From Sulfitobacter sp. DFL-14 (GTDB lineage: Bacteria > Pseudomonadota > Alphaproteobacteria > Rhodobacterales > Rhodobacteraceae): 64,000 nucleotides of DNA. The translations under genes and the position numbers were made by a program. This document shows positions 16,986-25,869 of the stretch, in pieces; position 1 is the stretch's first letter; each line of letters begins with the position of its first letter. The notes beneath the pieces are model-generated. The model was not told where the DNA came from. It did no database searches and saw only the letters and a list, made by a program, of their open reading frames with translations. The DNA lies in the NCBI RefSeq assembly GCF_003335585.1, contig NZ_QBFD01000037.1, positions 78,196 to 142,195 of the forward strand, in the 5' to 3' direction.

Positions 16986-19331
16986 TCACTCGCCGTAGGG
17001 AATCCAGATGTTCTTGACCTCTGTCGCGGCCTGAAGGAAGGGTTTGCCTTCGCCGTCGCGCCCCATCCAGTCGCGGGCGAAACCGTTGTTCACCCAGGTC
17101 CGTTTGATGTTCGACGCGGCCCCTTTCTCAACCACTTTGCTGAATTCTGCCGCCCCGAAGGACCAGACCGCATCCACATCCATATGCCGCGCCATCGTGT
17201 CGGCGACATCTGCGTGTGGCCCGGTCAGGATGTTCACCACGCCCGCAGGCACATCCGATGTCTCCAGCACCTGCACGAAATCCGTGGCCGCCAGCGGATA
17301 GGGTTCTGACGCGGCAAGGATCACCCGGTTGCCCATCGCCATGGCCGGGGCCATGACAGAGATCAGGCCAAGCAGCGGTGCCTCTGCCGGGCAAAGCGCC
17401 GCGATCACCCCCACAGGTTCCTTCATCGCCAGCGCCACGCCCCGGATCGGCACGCCATGCACCTGGCCGTCGTATTTGTCGGCCCAGGCGGCATAGGTGA
17501 ACAGCCGCCGGATGCAGGCCTCCACCTCTTTCGCGCCGGTCTTGCCGCCCTGCATCGCATCCAGACGGGCCGCGAATTCATCTGCCCGTGCCGCCAGATT
17601 CTCAGCCATGTAGTACATGATCTGCGCCCGCAGATGGCCGCTGGTCTTTCCCCAGCCCCTGGCGGCCTGCGCCGCCTCCACCGCGTTGCGCAGGTCCTTG
17701 CGGTTGGCGATGCCGGCATGCCCCAGCAGCGCGCCGTTCCGGCCCCAGACCGGGGCCGAATAGCCCCCGTCGGGCCGCGCCTGCTTGCCCCCGATATAGA
17801 GCTTCGAGGTCCGGTCGATCAGGTCCTGCGGCCCCCCTTCGCCGGTGTGGGGCTCGATCTCCTTCAGCGGTTTGGGCGCTGTTTTGGGCCGCGTATAGGC
17901 CGCCAGCCCTTCCCAGCCGCCCTCGCGGCCAAAGCCGCTTTCGCGCACCCCGCCGAAACCGGCTGCGGCATCCATCAGGTTGGTGCCGTTGATCCAGACA
18001 ATCCCCGCCGCCAGTTGCGGTGCCACATCCAGCGCCAGGTTGATGTTCTCCGACCACAGGGTCGCCGCCAGCCCGTAGCGCGTGTTGTTGGCCAGGCTCA
18101 CCGCCTCCGCAGGCGTGCGGAAGGTGGTCGAGACCAGCACCGGGCCAAAGATCTCCTCCTGCATCAGCGTATCCGCCGGGTTCAGCCCGGTGATCAGCGT
18201 CGGCGGGTAATAGCAGCCATTCTCCGGCAGTGCGGTATCGGCGACAAAACGTTCCCCGGCGGTATTCGCCGCCACCATCTCGCTCACCGATTTCAGCTGC
18301 ACGGGATCAACCAGAGTGCCCACGTCGATGCTCTTGTCCAGCGGGTCGCCCACGCGCAGCCTGGCCATCCGCGCGCGCAGCTTGGCATAGAAGGCATCGG
18401 CCACCGGTTCATGCACCAGCAGGCGCGAGCCCGCGCAGCAGACCTGCCCCTGATTGAACCAGATGGCATCCACCAGCCCCTCGACCGCGCTGTCGAGGTC
18501 GGCATCGTCAAAGACGATGTAGGGCGATTTGCCGCCCAGCTCCAGGGTTAGCGCCTTGCCGCTGCCCGCCGTCGCCTCGCGGATGCGCCGCCCGACAGAT
18601 GTGGAACCGGTAAAGGCGATCTTGTCGATATCGTCATGCGCCACGATCATCTCGCCCACGGCACCATCGCCTGTGACAATGTTCACCACACCCCTGGGCA
18701 GGCCCGCCTGACGGCAAATATCCGCGAACAGCAGCGCGGTCAGTGAGGTGTATTCCGCAGGCTTCAGCACCACGGTATTGCCCATCGCCAGGGCGGGCGC
18801 GACCTTCCAGGCCAGCATCAGCAGGGGGAAGTTCCACGGAATGATCTGGCCGCAGACTCCCAGCGCCTGCGCCTCTGGCAGCTCGCTTTCCATCAGCTGC
18901 GCCATGCCCGCATGGTAATAGAAATGCCGCTGCGCCAGCGGCACGTCGATGTCCCGCGCCTCGCGGATCGGCTTGCCGTTGTCGAGAACTTCGAGAACCG
19001 CAAAGAGACGGCTGTGTTTCTGCATCAATCGCGCCAGCGCATAAAGATACCGCGCCCGGCCATGCCCGCCCAGCTTCTCCCACTTCGGCTGCGCCCGGCG
19101 CGCCGCCTTCACGGCGGCGTCCACATCTGCCTGCGTGCCCTGTGTCAGGGTCGCCAGAACCTCGCCCGTCGCGGGGTTGGTGCTGTCGAACCCCTTGCCG
19201 GGATCGGTAAAGGCCCCGTCGATGAAATGGCCAAAGCGGCTGCCCTGATCCACCAGCCAGGCCAGCGCGTCGGCTGCGGATTCCGGGGCGGGGCCGTAGT
19301 CCATGCTTTCGAAGATTTCGGGAATGGTCAT
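16986..19331 (-). CDS. ALDH16-type tandem-domain aldehyde dehydrogenase
   Basis: At 781 residues this protein is about 1.6 times a normal ALDH. The N-terminal domain (about 35-480) is complete, with PWNFPLLMLAWKVAPALAMGN, FTGSTSVGRRI, the catalytic glutamate in LELGGKSPY and the catalytic cysteine in NQGQVCCAGSR. The C-terminal domain (about 500-781) is ALDH-like (EPVGVIAALCPAEAPLLGLISVMAPAMAMGN) but lacks the glutamate and cysteine motifs, so it is a structural pseudo-domain. This layout matches bacterial ALDH16, whose structure was solved from a Loktanella species. With deoC upstream, acetaldehyde is a plausible substrate. GAGG overlapping the preceding stop serves as its ribosome-binding site. 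Confidence 0.9.
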   Translation of the reverse strand: MTIPEIFESMDYGPAPESAADALAWLVDQGSRFGHFIDGAFTDPGKGFDSTNPATGEVLATLTQGTQADVDAAVKAARRAQPKWEKLGGHGRARYLYALARLMQKHSRLFAVLEVLDNGKPIREARDIDVPLAQRHFYYHAGMAQLMESELPEAQALGVCGQIIPWNFPLLMLAWKVAPALAMGNTVVLKPAEYTSLTALLFADICRQAGLPRGVVNIVTGDGAVGEMIVAHDDIDKIAFTGSTSVGRRIREATAGSGKALTLELGGKSPYIVFDDADLDSAVEGLVDAIWFNQGQVCCAGSRLLVHEPVADAFYAKLRARMARLRVGDPLDKSIDVGTLVDPVQLKSVSEMVAANTAGERFVADTALPENGCYYPPTLITGLNPADTLMQEEIFGPVLVSTTFRTPAEAVSLANNTRYGLAATLWSENINLALDVAPQLAAGIVWINGTNLMDAAAGFGGVRESGFGREGGWEGLAAYTRPKTAPKPLKEIEPHTGEGGPQDLIDRTSKLYIGGKQARPDGGYSAPVWGRNGALLGHAGIANRKDLRNAVEAAQAARGWGKTSGHLRAQIMYYMAENLAARADEFAARLDAMQGGKTGAKEVEACIRRLFTYAAWADKYDGQVHGVPIRGVALAMKEPVGVIAALCPAEAPLLGLISVMAPAMAMGNRVILAASEPYPLAATDFVQVLETSDVPAGVVNILTGPHADVADTMARHMDVDAVWSFGAAEFSKVVEKGAASNIKRTWVNNGFARDWMGRDGEGKPFLQAATEVKNIWIPYGE

Positions 19332-19340
19332 GTCGTCACC

Positions 19341-19562
19341 TCAGAGAAGTTCGAAGTATTGCGCGGTCAGGAAAAGACAGAAGATGATTGCGAACTCGGT
19401 ATAGAGCTTTCGTGCCACCACGCGCTGTGCCGGTGACATTCCGATGACGGAAAATCCCCAACGGCCCGGCTCAGCGACCTTCCCGACAAGCGCGCAGCAG
19501 CGGGCAAGGTATGCGATGAAAAGCACCGTCAGGATCAATCCTTGCAGGCTCTCTTCCGTCAT
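19341..19562 (-). CDS. Small two-helix membrane protein between deoC and ALDH16
   Basis: The 73-residue protein MTEESLQGLILTVLFIAYLA... has hydrophobic helices at about 6-26 and 53-72, separated by a basic, mostly polar stretch (SPAQRVVARKL). AAAGGG precedes its ATG, and its stop overlaps the ribosome-binding site of the ALDH16 gene nine bases upstream, so it appears translated and coupled. I do not recognise the family. A role in membrane tethering of the dehydrogenase or in aldehyde handling is only a guess from position. Confidence 0.6.
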   Translation of the reverse strand: MTEESLQGLILTVLFIAYLARCCALVGKVAEPGRWGFSVIGMSPAQRVVARKLYTEFAIIFCLFLTAQYFELL

Positions 19563-19622
19563 CCGCCGCCCTTTCCCGTTAATATTTTGTAAATGATTTC
19601 AGGAATTTCCCCGAGGGGACCC

Positions 19623-20636
19623 CTAGCTTGTGGCGTGGCGGTAGCCCGCCGAATAATTGCCGGTGACGTGATGTTCCAGCTGGCGTTCGATGTCGTTCAG
19701 CAGCGATGACGCGCCAAAACGGAACAGATCGGGCTGAAGCCAGCGGTCGCCCAGTTCCTCCTTCATCAGCGCGAGGTAGGTGATCGCATCCTTGGCCTTG
19801 GAGATCCCGCCTGCGGGTTTGTAGCCGATGCGAACGCCGGTGCGCTCGTGGTAATCGCGGATCGCGCGGATCATCACCAGACTGACCGGCAGGGTGGCAT
19901 TCACGCTTTCCTTCCCGGTGGAGGTCTTGATGAAATCGGCCCCGGCCATCATGCAGACCAGGCTGGCCCGCGCCACGTTGCGCAGGGTGCCCAGCTCGCC
20001 AGTGGCCAGGATCGCCTTCACATGCGCATCGCCGCAGGCCTCCCGCATGGCGCGCATCTCGTCATAAAGCGCCTGCCAGTTGCCGGACAGCACATGGCGG
20101 CGCGAGATCACGATGTCGATCTCGCTGGCCCCGGCAGCGACGCTCATCTCGATCTCTTTCAGGCGCAGCTCGAAGGGTGACAGCCCGGCGGGAAAACCGG
20201 TGGAAACGGCGGCAACCGGAATGCCCGTGCCCGCCAGCGCCGCAACGGCGGGGGCGATCATCTCGTGATAGACGCAGACGGCCCCGGTGGTGATCGGGCC
20301 CATGCCCAGCGCCTTCAGCAGGGCGGGGGCGACGGGCTGGCGCGCCTTGGCGCACAGCCGCTCGACCCGGCGTGCGGTGTCGTCGCCCGACAGGGTGGTC
20401 AGGTCGATACAGGTGATGGCGCGCAGCAGCCAGGCCGCCTGATGCGCCTTCTTGACCGACCGGCGGGCGGGCAGGCTGGCGGCGCGGCGTTCGATCGCAG
20501 AGGTATTGGCACGCGCAGCCAGCACCCAGTTCAGGTCCAGCGGCATCCCTGGATTGCGCGGCAGGGTCACCTGCGGCAGATGCGTCTGGCCGGTGCTCAC
20601 GAGGGGTGTCTGGGACGGGGCGAGTGGCTGTGCCAT
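19623..20636 (-). CDS. deoC: Deoxyribose-phosphate aldolase
   Basis: DeoC cleaves 2-deoxyribose-5-phosphate to glyceraldehyde-3-phosphate and acetaldehyde. The 337-residue protein, longer than the roughly 250-residue E. coli type, has the Schiff-base lysine motif GADFIKTSTGK and the second lysine motif IGYKPAGGI. CIDLTTLSGDDT and STGFPAGLSP precede them. The N-terminal 80 residues are an extension seen in longer DeoC forms. I chose the ATG at 20636 because GGAGAG precedes it. It heads a run with a small membrane protein and an aldehyde dehydrogenase that could remove the acetaldehyde. Confidence 0.95.
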   Translation of the reverse strand: MAQPLAPSQTPLVSTGQTHLPQVTLPRNPGMPLDLNWVLAARANTSAIERRAASLPARRSVKKAHQAAWLLRAITCIDLTTLSGDDTARRVERLCAKARQPVAPALLKALGMGPITTGAVCVYHEMIAPAVAALAGTGIPVAAVSTGFPAGLSPFELRLKEIEMSVAAGASEIDIVISRRHVLSGNWQALYDEMRAMREACGDAHVKAILATGELGTLRNVARASLVCMMAGADFIKTSTGKESVNATLPVSLVMIRAIRDYHERTGVRIGYKPAGGISKAKDAITYLALMKEELGDRWLQPDLFRFGASSLLNDIERQLEHHVTGNYSAGYRHATS

Positions 20637-20803
20637 CGGGGCTCTCCGGTTCGTGTCAGAGTGCGAAGGTGCCACGCCTGCGCCCCCTTTGGCAAGCGGT
20701 GCTGCCGCCACGTCTTCTGCGGGAAAACTGCACGAACCGACCCTTTGATCTGCACATCACGCAGGCATCAAGGTCCGGAACAAACAGAACGAGGGCAAGA
20801 GAC

Positions 20804-22285
20804 ATGAAGACTTTCCTGATCCGGGGGGTGCCGAGGGCAATGCAGCAGGACGGATGGTGGCTGAACGCGCCACCGGCGGACCCGCCGCAGGAAAAGACCC
20901 GCAGGGCACCGGGAACGCCCTGGCGCGCCGGCTTGCTGGTGATGCTGGTGGCGCTTGGTGATCTGCTGGTCTGGCAGGTCACGCCGGGGCTGTCGCTGGC
21001 GGTTTTCGCCATGGCGATGGTCATAGCAGCGGCAGCCGCCGCGGGCCGGATGACGGCGCGGCGCTGTATGGTGGTGAGCGCGGGCAGCCTGCTGGCCTTC
21101 CTGCCGCTGGTCGAACTGGTGCAGCCGCTTTCCTTTGCCATTGCGGTCGCTGGCGGATCGGTGCTTTTCGCGGTGATCGCCGGGCTGCGACCGGGGCAGG
21201 TCGCCCGCGCCGCGCTGCGGCTCTGGCCTCTGGGGATGCGGCAGACGGTGCAGGACGGGGCCGATGCCCTTGGCCGTCCTGACGCCAGCCAGGTGCCCGG
21301 CTGGATACAGGGGGTTCTGAAACGCTGGTTCGTGCCGGCCTTCCTGGGCGGCGTCTTTGTCCTTCTGCTGCTGATGGCAAACCCGGTTGCCGACCGCTGG
21401 CTGGCCGATCTGACCCGGCATGAGCCTGCGCTTCCGGAAGCCGACCGGGTCGGCTTCTGGCTGTGCCTGCTGCCACTTGTCTGGACCGTGCTGCGCCTGC
21501 CCGCGATGCGCGAGCGGCTGGGCGCGGCTCCGGCGCCCGCCCGCATGGGCCCACGGCGTGAAGGGCTGATCAACCCCGGCTCGACCGCGCGCGGGCTGAT
21601 CCTGTTCAACGCGGTCTTTGCGGTGCAGACGCTGCTGGATGTGGTCTATCTATACGGCGGTGTCGGCCTGCCGGAGGGGATAACCTATGCCCAATATGCC
21701 CACCGGGGGGCCTATCCGCTGGTGGTCACCGGGCTGCTGGCCGGGGGCTTTGCCCTGATGACCCGGCGCTGGGTTCTGGGCGACCGGGTCCTGCGCGCGC
21801 TCTTGCTGCTCTGGGTGGCGCAGAACGTGGCGCTTGTGGTGTCGTCGCTGGTGCGGCTGGACCTTTACGTCGGTGTCTACGGGCTGACGCACCTGCGGCT
21901 GGCGGCGGGCATCTGGATGGGGCTGACCGCCGCCGGGCTGGCGCTGATCTTCTGGCAGGTCTGCGCCGGGCGGAACAATGGCTGGCTGGTGCTGCGCGGC
22001 GGCGGCTTGGCGGCGGCGGTCCTTTACGTTTGTGCCTTTGTCAGCTTTGACGCCATGGTCGCGCGCTATAACCTGAGCCATCCGGTGCGCCAGGATCGTG
22101 CCTATCTTTGTGCGCTGGGCGAGGCAGCGCGTCCGGTGATTGCCGGTTTCGAGCTGGCACAGCGGCGCAGCATCTGCCCCGGCGCGCATCGCATCACCAG
22201 CCCGCGAGACTGGCGCGAATGGGGCTTTCGCAACGCGCGCACCCGCAATAGCCTTGCCACCATCCAAGCAAAGGCCCTGCGATGA
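20804..22285 (+). CDS. DUF4173 multi-pass membrane protein
   Basis: The 493-residue protein has about ten hydrophobic segments. It carries the DUF4173 region VVYLYGGVGLPEGITYAQYAHRGAYPLVVTGLLAGGF, and its C-terminal periplasmic or cytosolic tail contains NLSHPVRQDRAYLCALGEAARPVI. The family has no established function. The start is the ATG after GAGGGCAAGAGAC; a longer upstream frame overlaps the divergent deoC promoter region and is unlikely. Its stop overlaps the response regulator ATG by four bases, so it is probably a sensor input, target or partner of the following two-component system. Confidence 0.85.
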   Translation: MKTFLIRGVPRAMQQDGWWLNAPPADPPQEKTRRAPGTPWRAGLLVMLVALGDLLVWQVTPGLSLAVFAMAMVIAAAAAAGRMTARRCMVVSAGSLLAFLPLVELVQPLSFAIAVAGGSVLFAVIAGLRPGQVARAALRLWPLGMRQTVQDGADALGRPDASQVPGWIQGVLKRWFVPAFLGGVFVLLLLMANPVADRWLADLTRHEPALPEADRVGFWLCLLPLVWTVLRLPAMRERLGAAPAPARMGPRREGLINPGSTARGLILFNAVFAVQTLLDVVYLYGGVGLPEGITYAQYAHRGAYPLVVTGLLAGGFALMTRRWVLGDRVLRALLLLWVAQNVALVVSSLVRLDLYVGVYGLTHLRLAAGIWMGLTAAGLALIFWQVCAGRNNGWLVLRGGGLAAAVLYVCAFVSFDAMVARYNLSHPVRQDRAYLCALGEAARPVIAGFELAQRRSICPGAHRITSPRDWREWGFRNARTRNSLATIQAKALR

Positions 22286-22977
22286 CTGCACCCCATATCC
22301 TGATCGTCGACGACGACCCCCAGATCCGCACCGTGCTGCGCATGGCCCTGGACAAGGCCGGGATGACCAGCGACGCGGCGGGCGACGGGGACGAGGGGCT
22401 GACCAAGGCAATGTCCGGGCGTTATGACCTGATCGTGCTGGACATCGGATTGCCGCAGATGGACGGACTGGCCCTGTGCCGGACATTGCGCCGGACCGGC
22501 CAGACCCCGGTGCTGTTCCTGACCGCGCGGGATGACGAGATCGACAGGGTGCTGGGGTTCGAGCTGGGCGGTGACGATTACGTCAGCAAGCCGTTTTCGC
22601 CGCGCGAACTGACCGCGCGGATCGCCGCCATTCTCAAACGCAGCGGCGGCAGGCCGGCGCAGACGCCGCCAGGTCAGTCGCGCGGCGTGCTGACACTGGA
22701 TACCGGCCGTCACACCTGTGCCGTCGCAGGGCAGGTTGTCGCCCTGACCGCGCGGGAGATGGGCATTCTGAGCCATCTGATGGCCCGCCCCGATCAGGTG
22801 CTGCCGCGCCCGGCGCTGACCGATGCGGTCTATGGCGCGCATGTCCATGTGTCGGACCGCACGCTGGACAGCCACCTGCGCAACCTGCGCGCCAAACTGG
22901 CAGAGGCGGGTTGTGCGGATGCCATCGAAACGGTGCATGGCGTCGGGATCAGGATGGGGCCATGCCAAGGCAGGTAA
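22282..22977 (+). CDS. OmpR-family response regulator
   Basis: The 231-residue protein has a receiver domain (HILIVDDDPQIR, phosphorylatable aspartate in LIVLDIGLPQMDG, conserved Lys in DDYVSKPFSPREL) and a C-terminal winged-helix domain (LTAREMGILSHLMARPDQVLPR, DRTLDSHLRNLRAKL). It should bind DNA when phosphorylated by the kinase encoded immediately downstream. It overlaps DUF4173 by four bases and the kinase by sixteen. No target site was identified. Confidence 0.95.
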   Translation: MTAPHILIVDDDPQIRTVLRMALDKAGMTSDAAGDGDEGLTKAMSGRYDLIVLDIGLPQMDGLALCRTLRRTGQTPVLFLTARDDEIDRVLGFELGGDDYVSKPFSPRELTARIAAILKRSGGRPAQTPPGQSRGVLTLDTGRHTCAVAGQVVALTAREMGILSHLMARPDQVLPRPALTDAVYGAHVHVSDRTLDSHLRNLRAKLAEAGCADAIETVHGVGIRMGPCQGR

Positions 22978-23900
22978 GGCGCAAATGGCGGCCGCCTCTG
23001 GCGCTGATCGTGATCGGGGCAATGGCGGGGATCGTCGCGGTGCCGGTCCTTGGGCTGACCTATTTCCGGGTTGCGGGGAACGTGCTGGGCTGGGCGGAAA
23101 CCGCCTGGCTGATCTTATGGGTGGCGCTGGCTTCGGCGGGGATACTGGGGTTCCTGCTGTGGCGGCTGGTGTTGCGCCCGGTGACAGCGCTGACCGCGCA
23201 TGCCCGCGACATGAAAGCGGGCCGCGCCGGAAAGCCGCCTGCGCATTTCGGCACCCCGGAGTTTTCGGAACTGGGGCAGAGCGTGATCGACATGGGCGCC
23301 ACATTGCACAGCCGCGCGGCCACGATGCGGGCCTATGCGGATCATGTCACCCATGAGATGAAATCGCCGCTGACCGCCATCGCCGGTGCCGCCGAACTGC
23401 TGGAGGACGCCACCGGGGAAGAGCGCAGGGCGCTGGTTGTCACGATTGCGGATTCTGCCGCCCGCATGGACCGCCTGCTGCGCGACCTGCGCCGCCATGC
23501 GGCGGCGGGCCTTGCGCGGGAGGGCGGCGAGGTGCTGCTTTCGGTGGCGGCAGGGCAGGTGAGGGGCGCGGTGGCAGAGCTGCGCCGGGACGGCATGGTG
23601 CCGATGCCGCAGGACGATCTGGCCGCGGTGCTGGAGCAGTTGATACAGAACGCGGTCAGCCATGGGGCGGATCTGATCAGCCTTGACTGGGATGGCGGCA
23701 AACTGTCGGTCGCGGACAATGGCTGTGGCGTGGCGCCGGGCGACCGGGACCGGATGTTCGATCCCTTTTTCACCACCACCCGCGCGCAGGGCGGGACGGG
23801 TATGGGCCTTGCCATCGTGCGGGCGCTGATCGGGGCGCATGGCGGCACTATCGCCCATGTGCCAACGCAAAAAGGCGCGGTCTTCGAGATATCCTTTTGA
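22962..23900 (+). CDS. Sensor histidine kinase
   Basis: The 312-residue inner-membrane kinase has two hydrophobic segments (about 12-32 and 45-65) with only a short periplasmic loop. A HAMP-like linker (LRPVTALTAHARDMKAG) follows, then the H-box HVTHEMKSPLTAIAGAAELL and an HATPase domain (LIQNAVSHG, VADNGCGVAPGD, FFTTTRAQGGTGMGLAIV). The very small sensing loop suggests that the signal comes through the membrane or from a partner such as DUF4173. The start chosen is the ATG with GGATGGGG upstream, inside the regulator gene. Confidence 0.92.
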   Translation: MPRQVRRKWRPPLALIVIGAMAGIVAVPVLGLTYFRVAGNVLGWAETAWLILWVALASAGILGFLLWRLVLRPVTALTAHARDMKAGRAGKPPAHFGTPEFSELGQSVIDMGATLHSRAATMRAYADHVTHEMKSPLTAIAGAAELLEDATGEERRALVVTIADSAARMDRLLRDLRRHAAAGLAREGGEVLLSVAAGQVRGAVAELRRDGMVPMPQDDLAAVLEQLIQNAVSHGADLISLDWDGGKLSVADNGCGVAPGDRDRMFDPFFTTTRAQGGTGMGLAIVRALIGAHGGTIAHVPTQKGAVFEISF

Positions 23901-24027
23901 GGGGGCTTTGAGGCATGTCTTCGGCTTGGTCCGGGCCTTACCTGCCACGGTCTGTTGCCGAGAGTCAGAACACCCTTGGGTTCGAGTCACTTTCGCAGGC
24001 ATCCGTCATTGAAGCGAAGAGTTGAGA

Positions 24028-24078
24028 TTGCGAATTACTTGCAACTGTATTGACTTAGTTGCGAATCAATCTCATATA
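24028..24078 (+). promoter_or_regulatory. Candidate Fur/Mur-type operator and promoter of the metal importer
   Basis: TTGCGAAT occurs twice, at 24028 and 24059, 31 bases or about three helical turns apart. The first copy belongs to a 17-base imperfect palindrome (TTGCGAATTACTTGCAA), resembling the TTGCAA-type boxes of the manganese regulator Mur, a Fur-family protein. A TTGACT hexamer (24050-24055) and CATATA (24073-24078), 17 bases apart, form a plausible promoter between and overlapping the boxes. Repression by metal-loaded regulator is inferred. Confidence 0.55.
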
Positions 24079-24084
24079 GAAATC

Positions 24085-25065
24085 ATGAAAAACATGATGA
24101 CCAGATTCACCCCGACCCGCCGCGCCACCCTGTTGGGGGGGCTCGCCCTTTTCGCCACAGCACCTGCCCTGCGCGCAGCGGGCGTGCTGGACGTTGTTGC
24201 CACGACCGGCATGATCGCCGATGGCGTTCGCCGTGTCGGTGGCGATGCTGTCACCGTCCGGGCCCTGATGGGGCCCGGCGTCGACCCGCATGGATACCGC
24301 CAGACCCGCAGTGACATTGTCGCGATGACACGCGCCGATCTGACCCTGTGGCACGGTCTGTTTCTTGAGGCGCAGATGGAGCGGTTCTTTGAGGAACTGG
24401 GCGGCCAGCGCCGTGTCGTTGCAGTGGCCGAGGCCCTGGACAAGAGCAGGTTGCTGGAACATGCGGATTACGCGGGGCGCTACGACCCGCACGTCTGGAT
24501 GGCACCCGATATCTGGACCGACGTGGTGGCCGAAATCGCCCGCGCCCTCACCGAAGCACGTCCTGACATGGCGGAAGAATTCGCCGCGAATGCCGCCGCC
24601 TACCGCGAAGAGCTTGCAGCGCTGTCGACCTATGCCGGTGAGGCCGTGGCCATGGTGCCGGAAGAGACCCGGGTGCTGGTCACGGCGCATGACGCCTTCA
24701 GCTATTTCGGGCGGGCCTATGGCTTCGAGGTGATCGGTATCCAGGGCATTTCCACCAATTCGGAAGCCGGGCTGAACCGCATTTCCGAGCTTGTGGATGT
24801 GCTGGTTGACCGCAAGATCGGCGCTGTCTTTGTCGAGACCTCGGTTTCGGACCGCAACATGCGTGCGCTGATCGAAGGGGCGGCGGCACGGGGCCACGAG
24901 GTTGTCATCGGCGGATCGCTTTATTCCGATGCGATGGGGCAGGAAGGCACCTATGAGGGGACCTATATCGGCATGATCGACCATAACGTGACCACCATCG
25001 CCCGTGCCCTGGGGGCGGATGTGTCACCTGGCGGCATGACCGGCAGGCTGAGCAGTGGCAGCTGA
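24085..25065 (+). CDS. sitA: Metal ABC transporter solute-binding protein (Mn/Zn/Fe, cluster A-I)
   Basis: The 326-residue protein belongs to the ZnuA/SitA/MntC family: VVATTGMIADGVRRVGG, GPGVDPHGYRQT with the first histidine ligand, GRYDPHVWMAPDIW with the second, and a C-terminal GSLYSDAMG with the acidic ligand. It lacks the His-rich loop of ZnuA, which favours Mn or Fe over Zn. The signal region contains TRRATLLGGLAL, possibly a Tat signal. The start is the ATG at 24085; the upstream frame would cover the promoter. It begins a four-gene operon. Confidence 0.88.
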   Translation: MKNMMTRFTPTRRATLLGGLALFATAPALRAAGVLDVVATTGMIADGVRRVGGDAVTVRALMGPGVDPHGYRQTRSDIVAMTRADLTLWHGLFLEAQMERFFEELGGQRRVVAVAEALDKSRLLEHADYAGRYDPHVWMAPDIWTDVVAEIARALTEARPDMAEEFAANAAAYREELAALSTYAGEAVAMVPEETRVLVTAHDAFSYFGRAYGFEVIGIQGISTNSEAGLNRISELVDVLVDRKIGAVFVETSVSDRNMRALIEGAAARGHEVVIGGSLYSDAMGQEGTYEGTYIGMIDHNVTTIARALGADVSPGGMTGRLSSGS

Positions 25066-25068
25066 GCC

Positions 25069-25869
25069 ATGAGCATCAAACTCGCCTCTGAACGTCACCC
25101 GGAGACCGGACAGACCAGCCGCGAGGACAGTCCGCTGGCCGTGCGGGGCATGACCGTGTCCTATGGCCAGAAACCTGCGGTGTTTTCCGTCGACATGACG
25201 GTGGAGCCGGGCAAGATGACGGCCATCATCGGCCCCAACGGCGCGGGCAAATCCACCCTGCTCAAGGCGGCGCTGGGCATTCACAAGCCGCTGGCGGGCA
25301 CTACGACGGTGTTCGGCAAGCCCGTGGGCGCGCAGCGGCACCGGATCGCCTATGTGCCGCAGCGCGCCAGCGTGGACTGGGATTTTCCCACCCGCGTGAT
25401 CGACGTGGTGCTGATGGGGCTGTATCCGCAGCTGGGTCTGCTTGGCCGGGTCCGGCCCGCGCATCGCGCGCGGGCAGAGGATTGCCTGACCCGTGTCGGC
25501 ATGGAGGATTTCGCCAGCCGCCAGATCGGGCAATTGTCCGGCGGACAGCAGCAGCGGGTCTTTCTGGCCCGTGCATTGGCGCAGGATGCGGACCTTTACC
25601 TGCTGGATGAACCCTTTGCCGGGGTCGATGCGGCCACCGAAAAGGCGATCATCAGCGTGCTGAAATCCCTGCGGGATGCGGGCAAGACGGTTGTGGCGGT
25701 GCATCACGACCTGTCGACCGTCACCGACTATTTCGACAATGTCTTTCTGATCAACACCCGTCGCATTGCGGAAGGGCCGGTGAAGACCACCTTTGTCACC
25801 GCGAACCTGCAGGACGCCTATGGCGGCCGGCTGGCAGGTGCGCAGATGGAAGCGCTGGCGCTGTCATGA
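25069..25869 (+). CDS. sitB: Metal ABC transporter ATPase
   Basis: The 266-residue ATPase has Walker A GPNGAGKST, the signature LSGGQQQRV, Walker B LYLLDEPFAGVD and the switch histidine in AVHHDLSTV. SVDWDFPTRVIDVVLMG is a typical segment of manganese/zinc importers. It follows the binding protein by three bases and overlaps the next permease by four. The N-terminal 25 residues precede the usual start of the fold and are probably flexible. Confidence 0.93.
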   Translation: MSIKLASERHPETGQTSREDSPLAVRGMTVSYGQKPAVFSVDMTVEPGKMTAIIGPNGAGKSTLLKAALGIHKPLAGTTTVFGKPVGAQRHRIAYVPQRASVDWDFPTRVIDVVLMGLYPQLGLLGRVRPAHRARAEDCLTRVGMEDFASRQIGQLSGGQQQRVFLARALAQDADLYLLDEPFAGVDAATEKAIISVLKSLRDAGKTVVAVHHDLSTVTDYFDNVFLINTRRIAEGPVKTTFVTANLQDAYGGRLAGAQMEALALS

